This document shows, in pieces, positions 20,920 to 31,800 of a stretch of 64,000 nucleotides of DNA. The number at the start of each line of letters is the position of its first letter. Within the stretch, counting starts at the first letter, position 1. The notes under the pieces are model-generated. The model was not told the origin of the DNA. It made no database searches and saw only the letters and a program-made list of their open reading frames with translations. Where the stretch lies: positions 310,001-374,000 of the forward strand of contig VLTN01000017.1 in assembly GCA_008330645.1 (NCBI GenBank), in the 5' to 3' direction. The stretch comes from Cafeteria roenbergensis (Eukaryota; Sar; Bigyra; Bicosoecida; Cafeteriaceae). A program made the translations under genes and the position numbers.

Positions 20920-22860
20920 CTACGCACGCTTCCTTCGCGACAAGAGGGCCATTGGCGGGCGCTCTCCCCGCAGCGCTGCATCGGCCAGCGAGGCCACCTT
21001 GTGAGGCGCCAGCGAGAACGCCGCAGGCGCGTCTGCGACCGGCGGAAGTCTGTCGGGCCGGCTTGCTTCGGGATTCGAAGTGGTCTTGGCGGCGGGCGTG
21101 GAGGACGAAGCGGCGTCGGCGGCAGCAACAGCCGGTGCTGCTGGTGCTGGTGCCTTGGCCCGCTTGGTCCGTGGACTCTTGGGCCGAGGTGCGCGCCTGC
21201 GCGACTGCGGCGCGCGGAGGTTCAGAGTCGGTCCCGCTGCGGCGGCTGCCGCTTCGCTGCGCGCCCCCGTCGGGTCCAGCTCCATGGCGGCCGCTAGCGA
21301 CACTTGCATCGCTGCCTCTGTGCATTCCATGGCCCTCTGACCAGCGTCCGACCCCAGCGCCGCTGCCCGGATCTTCGCAAGCGTGCGCCGCAGGATGCGG
21401 CCGTTGGCGCGCAGCACCGGGGCGGCCATGAGTGGTGCGAGCAACACGAGGGCTCTCGACGCGGTTGCGAGTCCACGAAGGTCCAGCCCCGCAGTTGCGC
21501 CCGCAGCCAGCTTGCCACGAGATCCCGGAACGCTGGCGGATCCCAGCAGCGCGACTGCAAGCCACTCCTCGTAGCTGGGAGGCAGCCCCTCGCCGGGAAC
21601 CCCCCGCCCTGCCACGCTCGCTGCAGGATCCAGGGAAGGCAGCGCCGCAACGTTCGCCGCTCGCTTCGGTGCCGCAGACGGCTCCTCGTCTTCGCTGGCC
21701 GACTGAGACGCCGGCGCGGCTCCCTCTTGTGGGGGCGGCGACGGTGCGCGCGCCTGCGGGGCCGGGGGCGCGTTCCACGAAACAAGGCTGCAGGCGGCAG
21801 CAAACACGGCAAGGGCCGCGCCGACCCGGTCGCCTCTGGCGGCAGCGGCTCGCAATGACTCCCGCAGACTGTCGGCGCAACTCTTCAGCGTCAACCAGGC
21901 CGCCTGGGCACGGCCAGGCGCGAGCGCGGGTTCGCCAGTCCCGGACACGCAGCCTTCACGGAGCAAGTCCAGGCTTGCGGTCAGAGCGCTCCGAACCGCA
22001 GCCCAGTCGACGCCGCGGAACTCCGGCGCCCGTGGCCGCACCGCAGTGCACGCAGTGCACGCTTGCTGCCAGGCCGTCAGGATGGTTGACTCGCCCGCTG
22101 CCGCCGCAAGCACCCGGCACGCCCGTCGAACGGTCGCGGACGCAGCGGGCTCAGGCGGCCACCTCCGCCCGCGAGGCCCACCATCCGAGCTGCTGCGAGC
22201 AATGCCCAGCGCCGACACAACAGCCTGCGACGCGGGTACTCTGCTCCGCGCCGACTCATCGGCCCCGGCGGCGACATCCTCCGCAGCTGCCGCGCCTTCC
22301 GAGTCCTCCGGCCCGCTCTCGTCCGTGCTCTCGCTGCTGTCGGACAACAACTCGATGGCGGGCTCCGCCCTCGCTGGCACCCCCTTCAGTGCGCGATTGC
22401 TGCTCACCCCCGCAGCCCCAGCGCTCGCCCCAGTGCGCTGCGGCGCCAGCGCGGGGCTGCGCCTGGGCCGCTTGGAGGCTCGCACGCGCGCGCTGTCGTC
22501 GCCGGGCGGGGGACCCTGCTGCTCCAGCATGGCCCTCACGACTGCCAGTCGAATCGCCCCATCTGGGAAGCGGCCAGCTGCAAAGCTGATGGCGCGGGCG
22601 GAGCACTCGTCGCCGCGGGCGAGCAGCGCGCGTGCCTGCTCGTCAAGCGCCGCATTGCCGCCCCCCGGCGCGTTTCCGTGCCACGGCCGCTCGCCCAGTG
22701 TCCAGCGAGGCTCGCCCGAAATGACCTCGCTGCCGCACAAGGCTGGCGGCTGCCCCTGGGGCACGTGCGGCGGGGTGTCCGCTGTCGCTGTGAGCGCCCC
22801 GGCGGCTTGCTCCAGGCGGCGGACGGCCCGCGCAAGCGCAAGGTCTCTGGCCAGGGACAT
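20920..22860 (-). CDS. Unknown, probably nuclear protein with SUMO-interaction-like motif
   Basis: One open frame of 646 residues from the ATG at 22860. Visible parts are: an N-terminal helical region (MSLARDLALARAVRRLEQAA, then ARALLARGDECSARAISFAA); a basic stretch (RASKRPRR); an acidic serine motif IELLSDSSESTDES that closely fits a phospho-regulated SUMO-interaction motif; an Ala-rich helical middle; a more ordered helical block around PPSYEEWLAVALLGSASVP and TASRALVLLAPLMAAPVL; and a Lys/Arg/Pro-rich tail (RRRAPRPKSPRTKRAKAPAP) that looks like a nuclear localisation signal. No enzyme motif is visible and I do not recognise the family. No intron is evident. Its start lies 329 bp from the UCHL5 stop on the same strand. 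Confidence 0.62.
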   Translation of the reverse strand: MSLARDLALARAVRRLEQAAGALTATADTPPHVPQGQPPALCGSEVISGEPRWTLGERPWHGNAPGGGNAALDEQARALLARGDECSARAISFAAGRFPDGAIRLAVVRAMLEQQGPPPGDDSARVRASKRPRRSPALAPQRTGASAGAAGVSSNRALKGVPARAEPAIELLSDSSESTDESGPEDSEGAAAAEDVAAGADESARSRVPASQAVVSALGIARSSSDGGPRGRRWPPEPAASATVRRACRVLAAAAGESTILTAWQQACTACTAVRPRAPEFRGVDWAAVRSALTASLDLLREGCVSGTGEPALAPGRAQAAWLTLKSCADSLRESLRAAAARGDRVGAALAVFAAACSLVSWNAPPAPQARAPSPPPQEGAAPASQSASEDEEPSAAPKRAANVAALPSLDPAASVAGRGVPGEGLPPSYEEWLAVALLGSASVPGSRGKLAAGATAGLDLRGLATASRALVLLAPLMAAPVLRANGRILRRTLAKIRAAALGSDAGQRAMECTEAAMQVSLAAAMELDPTGARSEAAAAAAGPTLNLRAPQSRRRAPRPKSPRTKRAKAPAPAAPAVAAADAASSSTPAAKTTSNPEASRPDRLPPVADAPAAFSLAPHKVASLADAALRGERPPMALLSRRKRA

Positions 22861-23189
22861 TCTGGGGTTTTCAGCGCGAGCGCCGCAGGGTGTCCTGTGT
22901 GCCGCTGCGCGTCATCGGGGCCTGGGGTGGACTCCGGCCCCTCGGTGTTGCCTCGGCGCGTGGCAGCAGAGCGCCTCCGTTGAGCAAATGCTCGCACCGC
23001 TCGAGTGCGGGCCGAGCAGCAGCGAGGGCAGGCCCTGGTGACTTCCCGTTCGGGCGGGCGTGTGGGCGCAGCAGCGGCACGGCCCGAGCGGTGGAATGCG
23101 CGCGCGCCACCACTCGCAGCACCGCGGGTTTTGGGCTTGGGCTTGGGCTTCGCGGCAAGACGGGACGCAGCGGCACGAGCGCGCGCCCC
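22861..23189. other. Intergenic region between UCHL5 and the SIM-containing gene
   Basis: 329 bp containing the UCHL5 3' flank and the promoter of the gene at 22860. A short GGGCTT direct repeat (three copies) lies near 23128-23148. Nothing else is recognised. Confidence 0.5.
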
Positions 23190-24741
23190 TCATGAGCTCG
23201 CGGAGGGCGCCGCCGAGGAGGGAGACGCCGCCTTGGCCTTCTTTGCGCTCTCTCGCTCCATCTCCTGGCGCACGAGCTCCCGGGCGCGCTCGTTCCCCTT
23301 CTCGACCATGCCGTCCAGCTTGCCTGCGCGATGGCACTCCTCAAGCAGCGCAATGGCAAAGGGCACCCAGTTGTGCTTGCGTCGCTCGTTCTCCGCCGCC
23401 CAGGCCGCGCGCTCCGCCTGCAGCTCGTCAACCTCAGCCTTTGCCGCACGGGCCGCGACTTCCAGCTCCGCCACCTGCGTCTCCAGTGCGCCGAGCGTTG
23501 GCTCGGGAGCCCACCCCGCGCCCAGAAGTGCCTGCGGGAAGGCCACCATCGCATTCGCCCGGGCGGTCGATCCGCCGCCGCTGGAGAGCACCTGCTGCGC
23601 CACGGCCAGACGCGCCGACGCCTGGCCAAGCCTCCGCTTCGCTGCATGGAGCCTGCTGCCCTTGACGCTGAGCAGGGTGAAGCGGATCTCGCCCGTGCCG
23701 CTGTAGCGGGCCATGCGCTCCTCGACCGCGCGGCGGGCAGCGGGCAGCCAGCTCGCCGCGGGCTCTGCGCCAGCCGCCGCAGCAGCAGATGTTGCCGCAG
23801 CAGCCCCGCTTGCCGTGGGCGCGCTCTCCGGCACAGCCTCAAGCCGGATGGGGCCGCGCTGCAGCCCGTCCAGCTCGTACAGCGCGCCGTTCTTGGGAAC
23901 GTACGCAACGAAATGGAACGCCTCGCCGCCCTCGCTGCTGCCCTTCTCCTCGGACATGAACGGCTCTGAGCGAGCGAAAGAGTTGTGCGCCTTGCGAATG
24001 TCGTCGGACATGCCCAGGATCTCTCCGCGAAGCTCCGCCTCGGGCATGGAGGACGCAAACTCGAGGAAGTTCGTGAGCTTGGGGCCAGGCCTGACGCCCT
24101 CCGCGTTCAGCAGCACGTGCAGCAGCGCGATCGTGCCACAAGCGTTCTCCACCGTCTGCACCGCGATGTGGGGAAGAGGGCGGGGTGAAGGGGCGGGACG
24201 GGCGCATCACAGGGGGCGCCACTCGCTCCGCCGCCGAGACGACCGCCGCAGCACTGGCTGCCTCTGCGAGGCTGGCTCCGCCTTGTTCGGGCGCCCAGTC
24301 CATGGCAGGGTAGCACACAGCGACCGAGGCATCACACGCGAGGGCAAACGCGCTGGGGGGGGGGGCGGCGGGGGCGGCGGGAGCGTTGCCCCGCCTGCGC
24401 GCCACTGCTGAAATTGCTCATCCCTGCTGTTGGGGCGGTAGCCCGCGATCCCCCCTCACCTGCTTGCAGAAGAATACGCTCGGGTCGTCGGCCACCCCCA
24501 CTGACGAGGACGACGAAGGCCTCATCGTGCCCTTGTCGTAGCGGAACAGCAGGATGAAGCCCGCGCAGTCGGCCTGCGACTCCACATCCTCCATGGAGAA
24601 CACCTCTCCAATCTCCATCTGCGTCTCCAGGCCGAGGCGCTCAGTCAGCTCCGTGAAGACCGCAGGGTCGCTCTCGATGGTGCACCACTCCATGGCGACA
24701 CACGGGCCGTCAGCCTGGGCCGAACGCGCTGAGTGTGCCAT
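23190..24741 (-). CDS. UCHL5: UCHL5/UCH37-type ubiquitin C-terminal hydrolase
   Basis: Two exons (24741-24460, 24155-23190) with a 304-bp intron (GTGAGG donor, GTGCAG acceptor, phase 0) give about 415 residues. Human UCHL5 has 329. The first exon reads MEWCTIESDPAVFTELTERL, as in UCH37, and ends at FFCKQ, whose Gln (residue 94) is the oxyanion residue. Exon 2 begins TVENACGTIALLHVLL with the catalytic Cys at about 100. The catalytic His is in AFHFVAYVPK (about 175) and the Asp in LYELDGL (about 190). After the catalytic domain come a coiled coil and the conserved RRKHNWVPFAIALLEE of the C-terminal ULD, which docks the enzyme on the proteasome (via Rpn13) or INO80. All catalytic residues are present. 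A second in-frame Met (24693) matches the usual family start better and would remove 16 residues. Confidence 0.94.
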
Positions 24742-25018
24742 TCAGATCTGGCCGGACAAGGCGGACAAATACGTGGCTGCGGCTCTGCCGTGCGCGCGGC
24801 GTGCGCCCTCAGCGCGGCAGCGCGTGCCGCGGCGGCTGCACCAGGCACGGCGAATTCGCGCGGGCGTGGCTGATCATGCGGGGAGACGCCGGGAGCGCCA
24901 ACACGTCGGCAGGTCCTTGATTGCGCCGCCGCACGCAGCGCAGCAAAGACAGGCTCAACGGCACACACGCACTGGCCACAGACGCAAATCACGATGACAC
25001 ACACATCAAGTACGGTGC

Positions 25019-26036
25019 TCAGGCAGTGCCCGCGCCCGACGCGGCCGCAGCGGCGGCCGCTCCCTTGGTCGCGTTCTTGCGCATCGCGATTCCCTCCCCG
25101 CCGAACAGCTCCGGGAGCAGCTCCTTCCGGTCCGCGTACTCGGCCATAAACTCGTCAGCCATCTTCTGCAGCGCCTCAAAGGCGGAGTCGGCCTTCTCCT
25201 GGAGCTTGGCCTGCTTGGCGCCCTTGGCCTTGGCCGCCTTGGCGCGGGCAGACTCGAGGCCAATGGCGCGGGTGCCGATGACGCGGGCAGCCTTGAGAGC
25301 GGGGTCGGCGTCAAGGGCAGCGGCCTCTGCTGCTGCCTTGGCCCGCTGGATTTCGCGCGCCTCCTCGTCCGCAGCAGCCTTGGCGGCCTTGGCCTCAAGC
25401 GCGCGCTTCTTCGCCTCTTCCTCCTTTGCGAGGCGTGTGGCCTTCTCGGCGTCAGTCTCGCCCTGCGGAGCCGGCAAGATCACAGCGGGAACACAGCGGT
25501 GGAAGCAGCAGCAATGGCAGCGGCCGCGCACGTCCAAGCGGGGGAGGGGAGGGGAGGGGAGGGGGGGGCAGGCATCACCCTGGCAAGGCGCAAGTGCCGC
25601 CCACGCTGCGCTCACCACCCTGGTCTCCTCCGTGGAAGGCATGCAGCCCTCCTCCTGCACCCAGTCCAGGAAGTCCTCTTGGCTGTCGTCGTCCACGTAC
25701 ACCAGGTAGCTGCGGCGACGCGCAAGGGGGCGACGCACCGGCGCGGCGGAAAGCGTCGGCTGCACTGTGTCAGGACGAGACGTCCCCGCCCCTCATGCCA
25801 GCCAGAGGGGCCACCGGCCCGGGCGGGACTCACGAAGGCTCCACCGGCGACCGCTTGAAAAAGAAGTCCACGTAGTCCGCCTCGGACGCGCCGTCCAGCT
25901 GCTCCAACACAGACTGGAACATGTCGTAGAAAGTCGCCTTCTCGAATGCGGTGCCGAAGAGCGGGTGCTGCAGGCTTGAGATCGACTCGTCCTTGGCAGC
26001 CATGGCCCACGTGGTGTGCTTCGCGAGGACAGCCAT
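25019..26036 (-). CDS. Ala/Lys-rich coiled-coil protein, function unknown
   Basis: Three exons: 26036-25834, 25709-25616 and 25462-25019. Introns of 124 and 153 bp have GTGAGT and GTGAGC donors, CGCAG acceptors and phases 2 and 0, giving about 246 residues. The N-terminal 95 residues look like a small globular domain, with acidic and aromatic segments such as FYDMFQSVLEQLDG, ADYVDFFFKRSPVEPSYLVY and DFLDWVQEEGCMPSTEETR. The rest is a long single helix rich in Ala, Lys and Glu (KATRLAKEEEAKKRALEAK). It ends in a compact segment, ALQKMADEFMAEYADRKELL, followed by PELFGGEGIAMRKN. I do not recognise the family. A second Met at 26003 (MAAKDESISSL) is an equally good start. No catalytic motif or membrane segment is visible. 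Confidence 0.65.
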
Positions 26037-26305
26037 GCTGGCTTGCGCTCTTGTCGCGTGCAGCGGGAGAGGCGCCGGCCCGACGACTGACGCTGCAAGA
26101 AATTGTGCGCACTCGTTGAGTGGTGGGCTCTGCCGGACTCTGTTCAAACGACCTCAGTCCGAATTGTGCAAGGCCGCGCAGGCCACTCAACAAAGCCGCA
26201 GGCATGGAGACCCAGAACCGCGTGGGCGCGCGCGCCATGGCCAGGAGGCCTACTGGCAAGGGGCGGGGAGGCGGTGCCCGAGCCCCGTGTGCAACGCCGC
26301 TGCGG

Positions 26306-28483
26306 TCATTCGGTGCACTGCTGCGGCGCGGCCCACACCCCGTGGCGGACGCTGACTGGCTGCGTCTGTCGGAGCACGACGGTTCCCGCTGGGAGCCCGG
26401 CAGCGAAGCGCCCTGCAATGCTGGCGATGCCCCCCGCAAACGTCATCGTGCCCTGCCCCTGAAACTGCCCTCCCGCGAAGGAGCCCTTGTACTGCGTGCC
26501 GTCCGCCAGCACCAGCGCCCCCTCTCCGTCGAATGCACCGTCCTTCCAGGACCCGCTGTACTCGCTGCCGTCCGCCGCCCGCATCCGGCCCTGCCCGCAG
26601 CGCGCGCCGGCCTTCCACTGCCCGATGTAGGTCGTGCCGTCGGCCTCGACCTGGGTGCCTTCGCCGTGGCGCTCCCCCTCTCGCCAGGCGCCGTCGTACA
26701 TGCCGCCCCCCGCCATGCAGTACCGGCCGACCCCGTGGAACAGGCCCCGCTCGAACTGCCCCTCGTACTCGTCCCCACACTGCAGCCGGGCGCGCCCGAA
26801 GCCCGTCACGGACCCTCGGTCGAACGTGCCCTCGAAGACGATGCGGTCCCCCGCGTCGCTCACCACGCCCCACCCGTGCTCCGCCCCGTCCTCGAACTGC
26901 CCCTCGTACATGAATCCGTTGGAGAACACGGCCGCCCCCCGGCCTTGCGGCCTCCCGTCGACCGTCTCGCCTTCGTACAGCGCCCCGGCCAGCGGCCCCG
27001 CCTGCTCGCCGAGCGCCCCGGGCCTCGCCCACTCCCCCGACAGGGGCGCCGCCCCAGCGGCCGCCGTCCTCGCCGCGTCGGCCGCGCGGGGAGCCGCCCG
27101 AGTGGGGTCGGACCTCGTTCGCTTGGCGCTCCCGGGAGCGGCCATGGTGCGGCGCAGCGCTGAGGCGCCAGCCGGCCCCTCTTCGTCCTCGCCGGAGTCT
27201 GCCCCCTCCGCCGCCGCTGCGACTGCCCTGCGGCGCTTGGCCGCGCGGCGTGCCGTCTCCTTGGGGGCGCTGGAGGCGTCCGCTGCCTCACGCTGGGCGC
27301 CGCCCGCTGTCGCTCCTGCCGTTGACGCTGCTGCCGCCGCCGCGCCCGACGAGGACCCAGCGGCCCCTGCTGCCTCTCCCGCCGCAGCCAGGCGCCCGAC
27401 GGCTGCTCCTGCCTCGCCCCACGCCTTGAGCGTTGCCTCTTGCTCGTAGTCACGCCTGGCGGTGTAGGTCTTTTCAGCGGCAATTGCGCCCGTGACCGGG
27501 TCGTAGTCGCCGTCGAGAACGAACGCGCCAAACGCGTTGAAGCCTTGGCCGTGCACAGCAAAGCGAACACCACTAGGCGCTTCCAGCCCGCCCATACCAG
27601 CGGTCCTTGAGCCCCCTGGGCCAGGTGCAAGCCGGGCCCCTCCGGCGGCTGCTGCCAACCCAACCGCGCCTGGCCGTCGCGAGCCGCCGAGCCAGCCCTC
27701 GGGCGGAACGATGGCCAGGGCAAGGCACTCGGCCACAAGCTCGCCGCTGCCGGCCGCGGCGGCCTCTTCGTCGGCGGGGGCCGGCATTGCAAACTGCACG
27801 GCCCACGCCGAGCACGACAGCCCGCCGGCCGCCCCCGCCCCCGCCCCCGCCTGCGCTTGCGCCTGCGCGGCAAGGCTCCCCACGCGTGCAGGCGGGCCTT
27901 CGCTGTCGCTGGAGCTCGACACCACCGCAGCCGCTGCCGTGCCCGCCGAGGGCGGAAACCGGGGCGCCGGCGCCGCGGTTGACACTGGGGTCACGCGGCT
28001 CAGCGACTTCTCAGCCAGCCCTGGCGGGCCGACCCGCAGCGTTTGCACGATTGCATCCGCCTCCCTCCGGGACGCGCTCCGGTGGGCGAGCGGGCGCACG
28101 CCCAGCAGCAGCGAGTTGTCCTGGCTGCACAGCTCGGCAGCAATGGCACGCCTTGCCTGCGCGGGCAGACGAGGGAGTTGGGGAGCGGGGAAGGGGGCCG
28201 CACAGGAGCCGCAGGTCGAGAAAGGCGCGCGGAGGGGGAAGACGGGTCGGCTGGCGTTCGCAAGCGGGCCGCGCCCGCTGGGAATCGCAGGCTTGGGGCG
28301 CTGCAGGAGCAGAACGCGTTCGCCAGCAACGCCCTCGCCACGAACGCACGCATGTCGCTCTCTCACCGCCGCCTCGTCCAGCATGCTGCCCCGCACTTCC
28401 AGCTTGGTCGACGGGTTGTCCTCGTTCCACCAGGAGCCGCTGAGGCCCGAGTCCGTCAGGTGGAGCTGCAGCGACACGCTCAT
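26306..28483 (-). CDS. MORN-repeat protein
   Basis: Two exons (28483-28367, 28156-26306) flank a 210-bp intron (GTGAGA donor, CGCGCAG acceptor, phase 0), giving about 655 residues. Exon 1 starts MSVSLQLHLTDSGLSGSWW. The middle contains the segment GFNAFGAFVLDGDYDPVTG, a Gly/Phe strand motif common in protist proteins. After an Ala/Ser-rich linker with basic clusters, the C-terminal ~190 residues hold eight MORN units of about 23 residues, such as YEGQFEDGAEHGWGVV, YEGQFERGLFHGVGRY and YKGSFAGGQFQGQGTM. MORN arrays bind phospholipids or scaffold proteins at membranes and cytoskeletal collars. No kinase or SET domain is attached, so the role cannot be fixed. It lies head-to-head with the FUSC-like gene. 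Confidence 0.87.
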   Translation of the reverse strand: MSVSLQLHLTDSGLSGSWWNEDNPSTKLEVRGSMLDEAAVRERHACVRGEGVAGERVLLLQRPKPAIPSGRGPLANASRPVFPLRAPFSTCGSCAAPFPAPQLPRLPAQARRAIAAELCSQDNSLLLGVRPLAHRSASRREADAIVQTLRVGPPGLAEKSLSRVTPVSTAAPAPRFPPSAGTAAAAVVSSSSDSEGPPARVGSLAAQAQAQAGAGAGAAGGLSCSAWAVQFAMPAPADEEAAAAGSGELVAECLALAIVPPEGWLGGSRRPGAVGLAAAAGGARLAPGPGGSRTAGMGGLEAPSGVRFAVHGQGFNAFGAFVLDGDYDPVTGAIAAEKTYTARRDYEQEATLKAWGEAGAAVGRLAAAGEAAGAAGSSSGAAAAAASTAGATAGGAQREAADASSAPKETARRAAKRRRAVAAAAEGADSGEDEEGPAGASALRRTMAAPGSAKRTRSDPTRAAPRAADAARTAAAGAAPLSGEWARPGALGEQAGPLAGALYEGETVDGRPQGRGAAVFSNGFMYEGQFEDGAEHGWGVVSDAGDRIVFEGTFDRGSVTGFGRARLQCGDEYEGQFERGLFHGVGRYCMAGGGMYDGAWREGERHGEGTQVEADGTTYIGQWKAGARCGQGRMRAADGSEYSGSWKDGAFDGEGALVLADGTQYKGSFAGGQFQGQGTMTFAGGIASIAGRFAAGLPAGTVVLRQTQPVSVRHGVWAAPQQCTE

Positions 28484-28812
28484 GGTTGCCGCACGGAGCG
28501 GGCAAGTGCCCCCCACGCCAGCGATGACGGCAGCTGCGCGCTCTGCCGGCCGCCGCTGCTCCGCCGAAGTCCGAGACGATTCTGACGTTGAAGGTGCCGC
28601 GTGTCGCGCGGCCACTCATCGCCGCCCGAGCACGGGACGCACCCCCAGAGGCGCGAGGCCGCGCGCGGCACGTGTTTGCTCGGATTGCCGCCGCTGGTGG
28701 GGGCATTCCCGTCGCCCCGCAGCCTCGGCATTGCCCCGGAAGGGCAGTGACTCGGTGCTCCCATCCCGATTCCCGTTGGCACTCTGCTGGCCCGCCGGGC
28801 GAGCTGGACGGC
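28484..28812. promoter_or_regulatory. Shared divergent promoter region (MORN protein / FUSC-like protein)
   Basis: 329 bp between divergent ATGs at 28483 (minus) and 28813 (plus). Both promoters must lie here. No defined element is recognised. Confidence 0.5.
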
Positions 28813-31800
28813 ATGGGCCTGCCCCCAGCGTCGGACAGCCCGCTGGCGCTGGGCGAGGTTCGCGAGGCGGCCGCGAGGCTTGGGTTCTCGCCGGTGCCGG
28901 GCACCTCGATGGCCGTGCTGGCCGCCAGGCAAGGCGCCGGAATCGCCGGCGCGGTGCTGCTCCCGTTGATCCCCAGTATCCACCCGGTGAGGCTCGGTGC
29001 GTGCGGGCGGGCGCGCGCGCGCGCTGCCCTGGGGCGGCGGAACACTGGCCGGCGGCGCCCCTCCCTTTGGCTCGCGCGCCCCCCCCCGATTCGCCGATCT
29101 GTTCCAAACGCGTCCTCCTCCCTGCAAGCCCGGCGCAATCCCTCCCTGCGCGCTCCCCCTGTGCAGTTTCTCTCTGCAACCGTGCTTTCGTCGGTCATCG
29201 CCACGATGGTGGTCAACCAGCGCGTGGGCGATTCGCTGCGCGCCGTGCCGACTCTCCTGTTTTCGGTCGTGGTGGCAGGCTGCGGAGCAGGGCTCGTGCG
29301 CATGTTGGACATGACGCCGCTGACATGTCTCACCATCGTCCCGGGCGCCCAGCCGTTTGTGGACCTTGTAGGCGTCGTTGGCGTCGGCCTTCTGAGCTAC
29401 GGGATCGTTTTCTCGCAGGCAGCCACGCTGTTCGACAGGATTGGCAATGTCAGCGCTGCAGTCGTGATCATCTCGCGCTCCCCTGCGCTCACTGGTCTTT
29501 GCGCTGCCGGAAACGCATTCGACGACCGGGTGGCACACGCGGCCAAGACCTGGGCGTATGTGGGAGGGCTTGTGGGCACCATCGTGGTGGGCCTGGTTGC
29601 TGGGCTGGGCGCAACGCTGCTCTTTGCTCCTGCCTCCTCGTTGGATGAGGCATCTGCTCGCCTCTCGCGAGTGGCAATGCGCATCGCGCACGCCCTCCGG
29701 ATGACCGTTCGCGCCCTCTCTCGCGTCCAGGACGCCTCTCAGCCCCCCGAGCGCCTGAGCATCGCTTCTCCGACGTTCGCGCCGCCCTCGCTGGGCGGCG
29801 ACGCCCGCGGTTCCGGGTCGCCCGGGGACGGGCTGCGGTCCCCCACCATGGTTGTTCCTGCGGCGTCGCGGGCGCAGGTGCTGCAGCGCGCCCCCGCTGC
29901 AGCGCCCAGCCCGCTCCGCCTTTCGCCCAACGGCAGCTCCGGGAGCTATGACCGCAAGCTGGCCGCAGCGGACTTGGACCCTGCGACTGACAGCCACGGC
30001 CGCGCCACGGGTGCAGGACACGCCGGTCGCGCTGTCTCGGGTCCTCCCGCTGAGCGCGTGGTCGTGCGCAGCAGCCGGGCCAGCACCTCTTCGCCTGAAT
30101 GCAGCGAGGGCGGCGATACGGTTGAGCAGCACCCCGTCGCCATCCGCACCACAGTGGCAGGCGCGCGGTCCGGCGACATTGGCCGCCACAGCAGCGCGCG
30201 AGCGGCGCTCCCGGAGCAGCACGCCGGCCCCAGGAGGCTCCTTCAAGCCGACAGGCAGCCGCTGCGACTCCACCGCAGCGACTCCGCGTCCGAGGTCCGC
30301 AGCAGCGCGTCCCTTCCCGCGTTTGTGGGCGAGCCCACCGGGAAGCGGGGCCGGCTCGGCAGGCATGTCGGCGCGACGTCCTCCGGTCTGCGAGCGGGTG
30401 CCCCGCAGAGGGCGAGGGGGCGCAGCTTGGCTGCTGCGCCAAGCGCTCCAGCGCCTGAGCAGCACCGCCGCCCCGGCTCCGGGCGGAGCCACGCAGAGAC
30501 AGAGGGGACCGGGTGGCCTGGCGTGGCGGCGCGGGAGCCCCCTGTGGCGCGGCGGCGCTCGGCGTCGGGCGGGGCCTCCGCGTCGCTTGCGCCAACGCGC
30601 GCCGCAGGCGCAGGCCCTGCGTCCGAGGCGCGGAGCTGGGCAAGGCCGGGCTCCGAGGGCGGGCCGGGCGCCCGCCTGCGGGGCGCGGAGAGCGTGGACG
30701 GCGCCAGGCGGCGGCCGTGCCTGAGCCGCCCCCGCCATGCCCGCCACGCCTCGCACGTCGCCACGGGGGGCGACATCAGAGACCTCGTTGGCCTGTCGGC
30801 CCCTGAGGCGAGCCCCGCAGCCGTCGCGGGCGCGCGCCCAGCGCTGCCGCCGAGGCCGTCGTCCCCCGAAGGCCCAGGCCACCGTCGCCCCGGCTCCCGC
30901 CACCCGTCCGGGGCGACGTTTGAGGCAGGCCCCGCGTCGCTACGGGTGCCCAACATCGCAGCCGCGACCCTGGCAGCGCTCGACTCGGCGGAGCAGGAGC
31001 TTGTGCTGCTCCACGCGGCGCTGCAGGCGGCAGAGCTGGAGGCCAGGTGGCTCTCGGCGCCCTCCCGTGCGCTCGGCGTCGTCTGGCACTCCGCCCTGTG
31101 GCTCTGCCGCTGCCTTCTTCCCTGCCTCGTTCGGCGGCGGGGCGAGGGCGCTTTGGGCGGGCATGCAGGGCAGGCATCCTCTCCGGCAGACGCAGTGGCG
31201 GCGGGCAGGCGCACGGCCGCCCACCTTGCTGCCCTCAGCCGGACAATGCGCTTCATGGCAGGCGCGGAGCGCGCGGTGTCGTCGTGCACGGCGCAGGCCC
31301 GCATCGTGGACAGGATCCGGGGCCCCCTGGACGAGCTTGCGACGGAGCTCTGCGCCACAGCAGGCTCCCTCGCCAGGGTGGCGGTGCCGCCAGCGGTGCC
31401 CCCCTGCGCCAGCTGCTGCAGCTTCCGCGCCCCCCCTCTGGTGCGCTCGGCCCTCTGCCTGGACGCATGCAGCCGACGCACTTCGCCGCCGGTCTCGCCC
31501 GACCAGCTCAACATCCACGCGCTCTCGCTGCGGGCGCTCACGGCCGCGTTGAACCGCCGCTTCACCGCGGCTCGAAACCGCGTCCTGTTCGGGCACGCTC
31601 CGTCATCGTCCTCCAGCAGCTCCTCCGAGGGCGCCACGTCGGAAACGTTCATGGGGACTTGGACCGCAGTTGACGCGCTTCCCACCAGCGCGGCGGTGTT
31701 CGCCGTCTCCAGCCTCGCGGACACTTGCATTGCTGCGTGCGGCGAGGCCATCTCTGCGCTCACCGCGTCAAGGCGCCCCAGAAACCAGACCGGGGCGGCT

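Noticed and set aside
20343-21431. Plus-strand 362-codon frame over the 3' end of the SIM-containing gene
   Set aside because: Mostly antisense to a better candidate on the minus strand; no recognisable domain.
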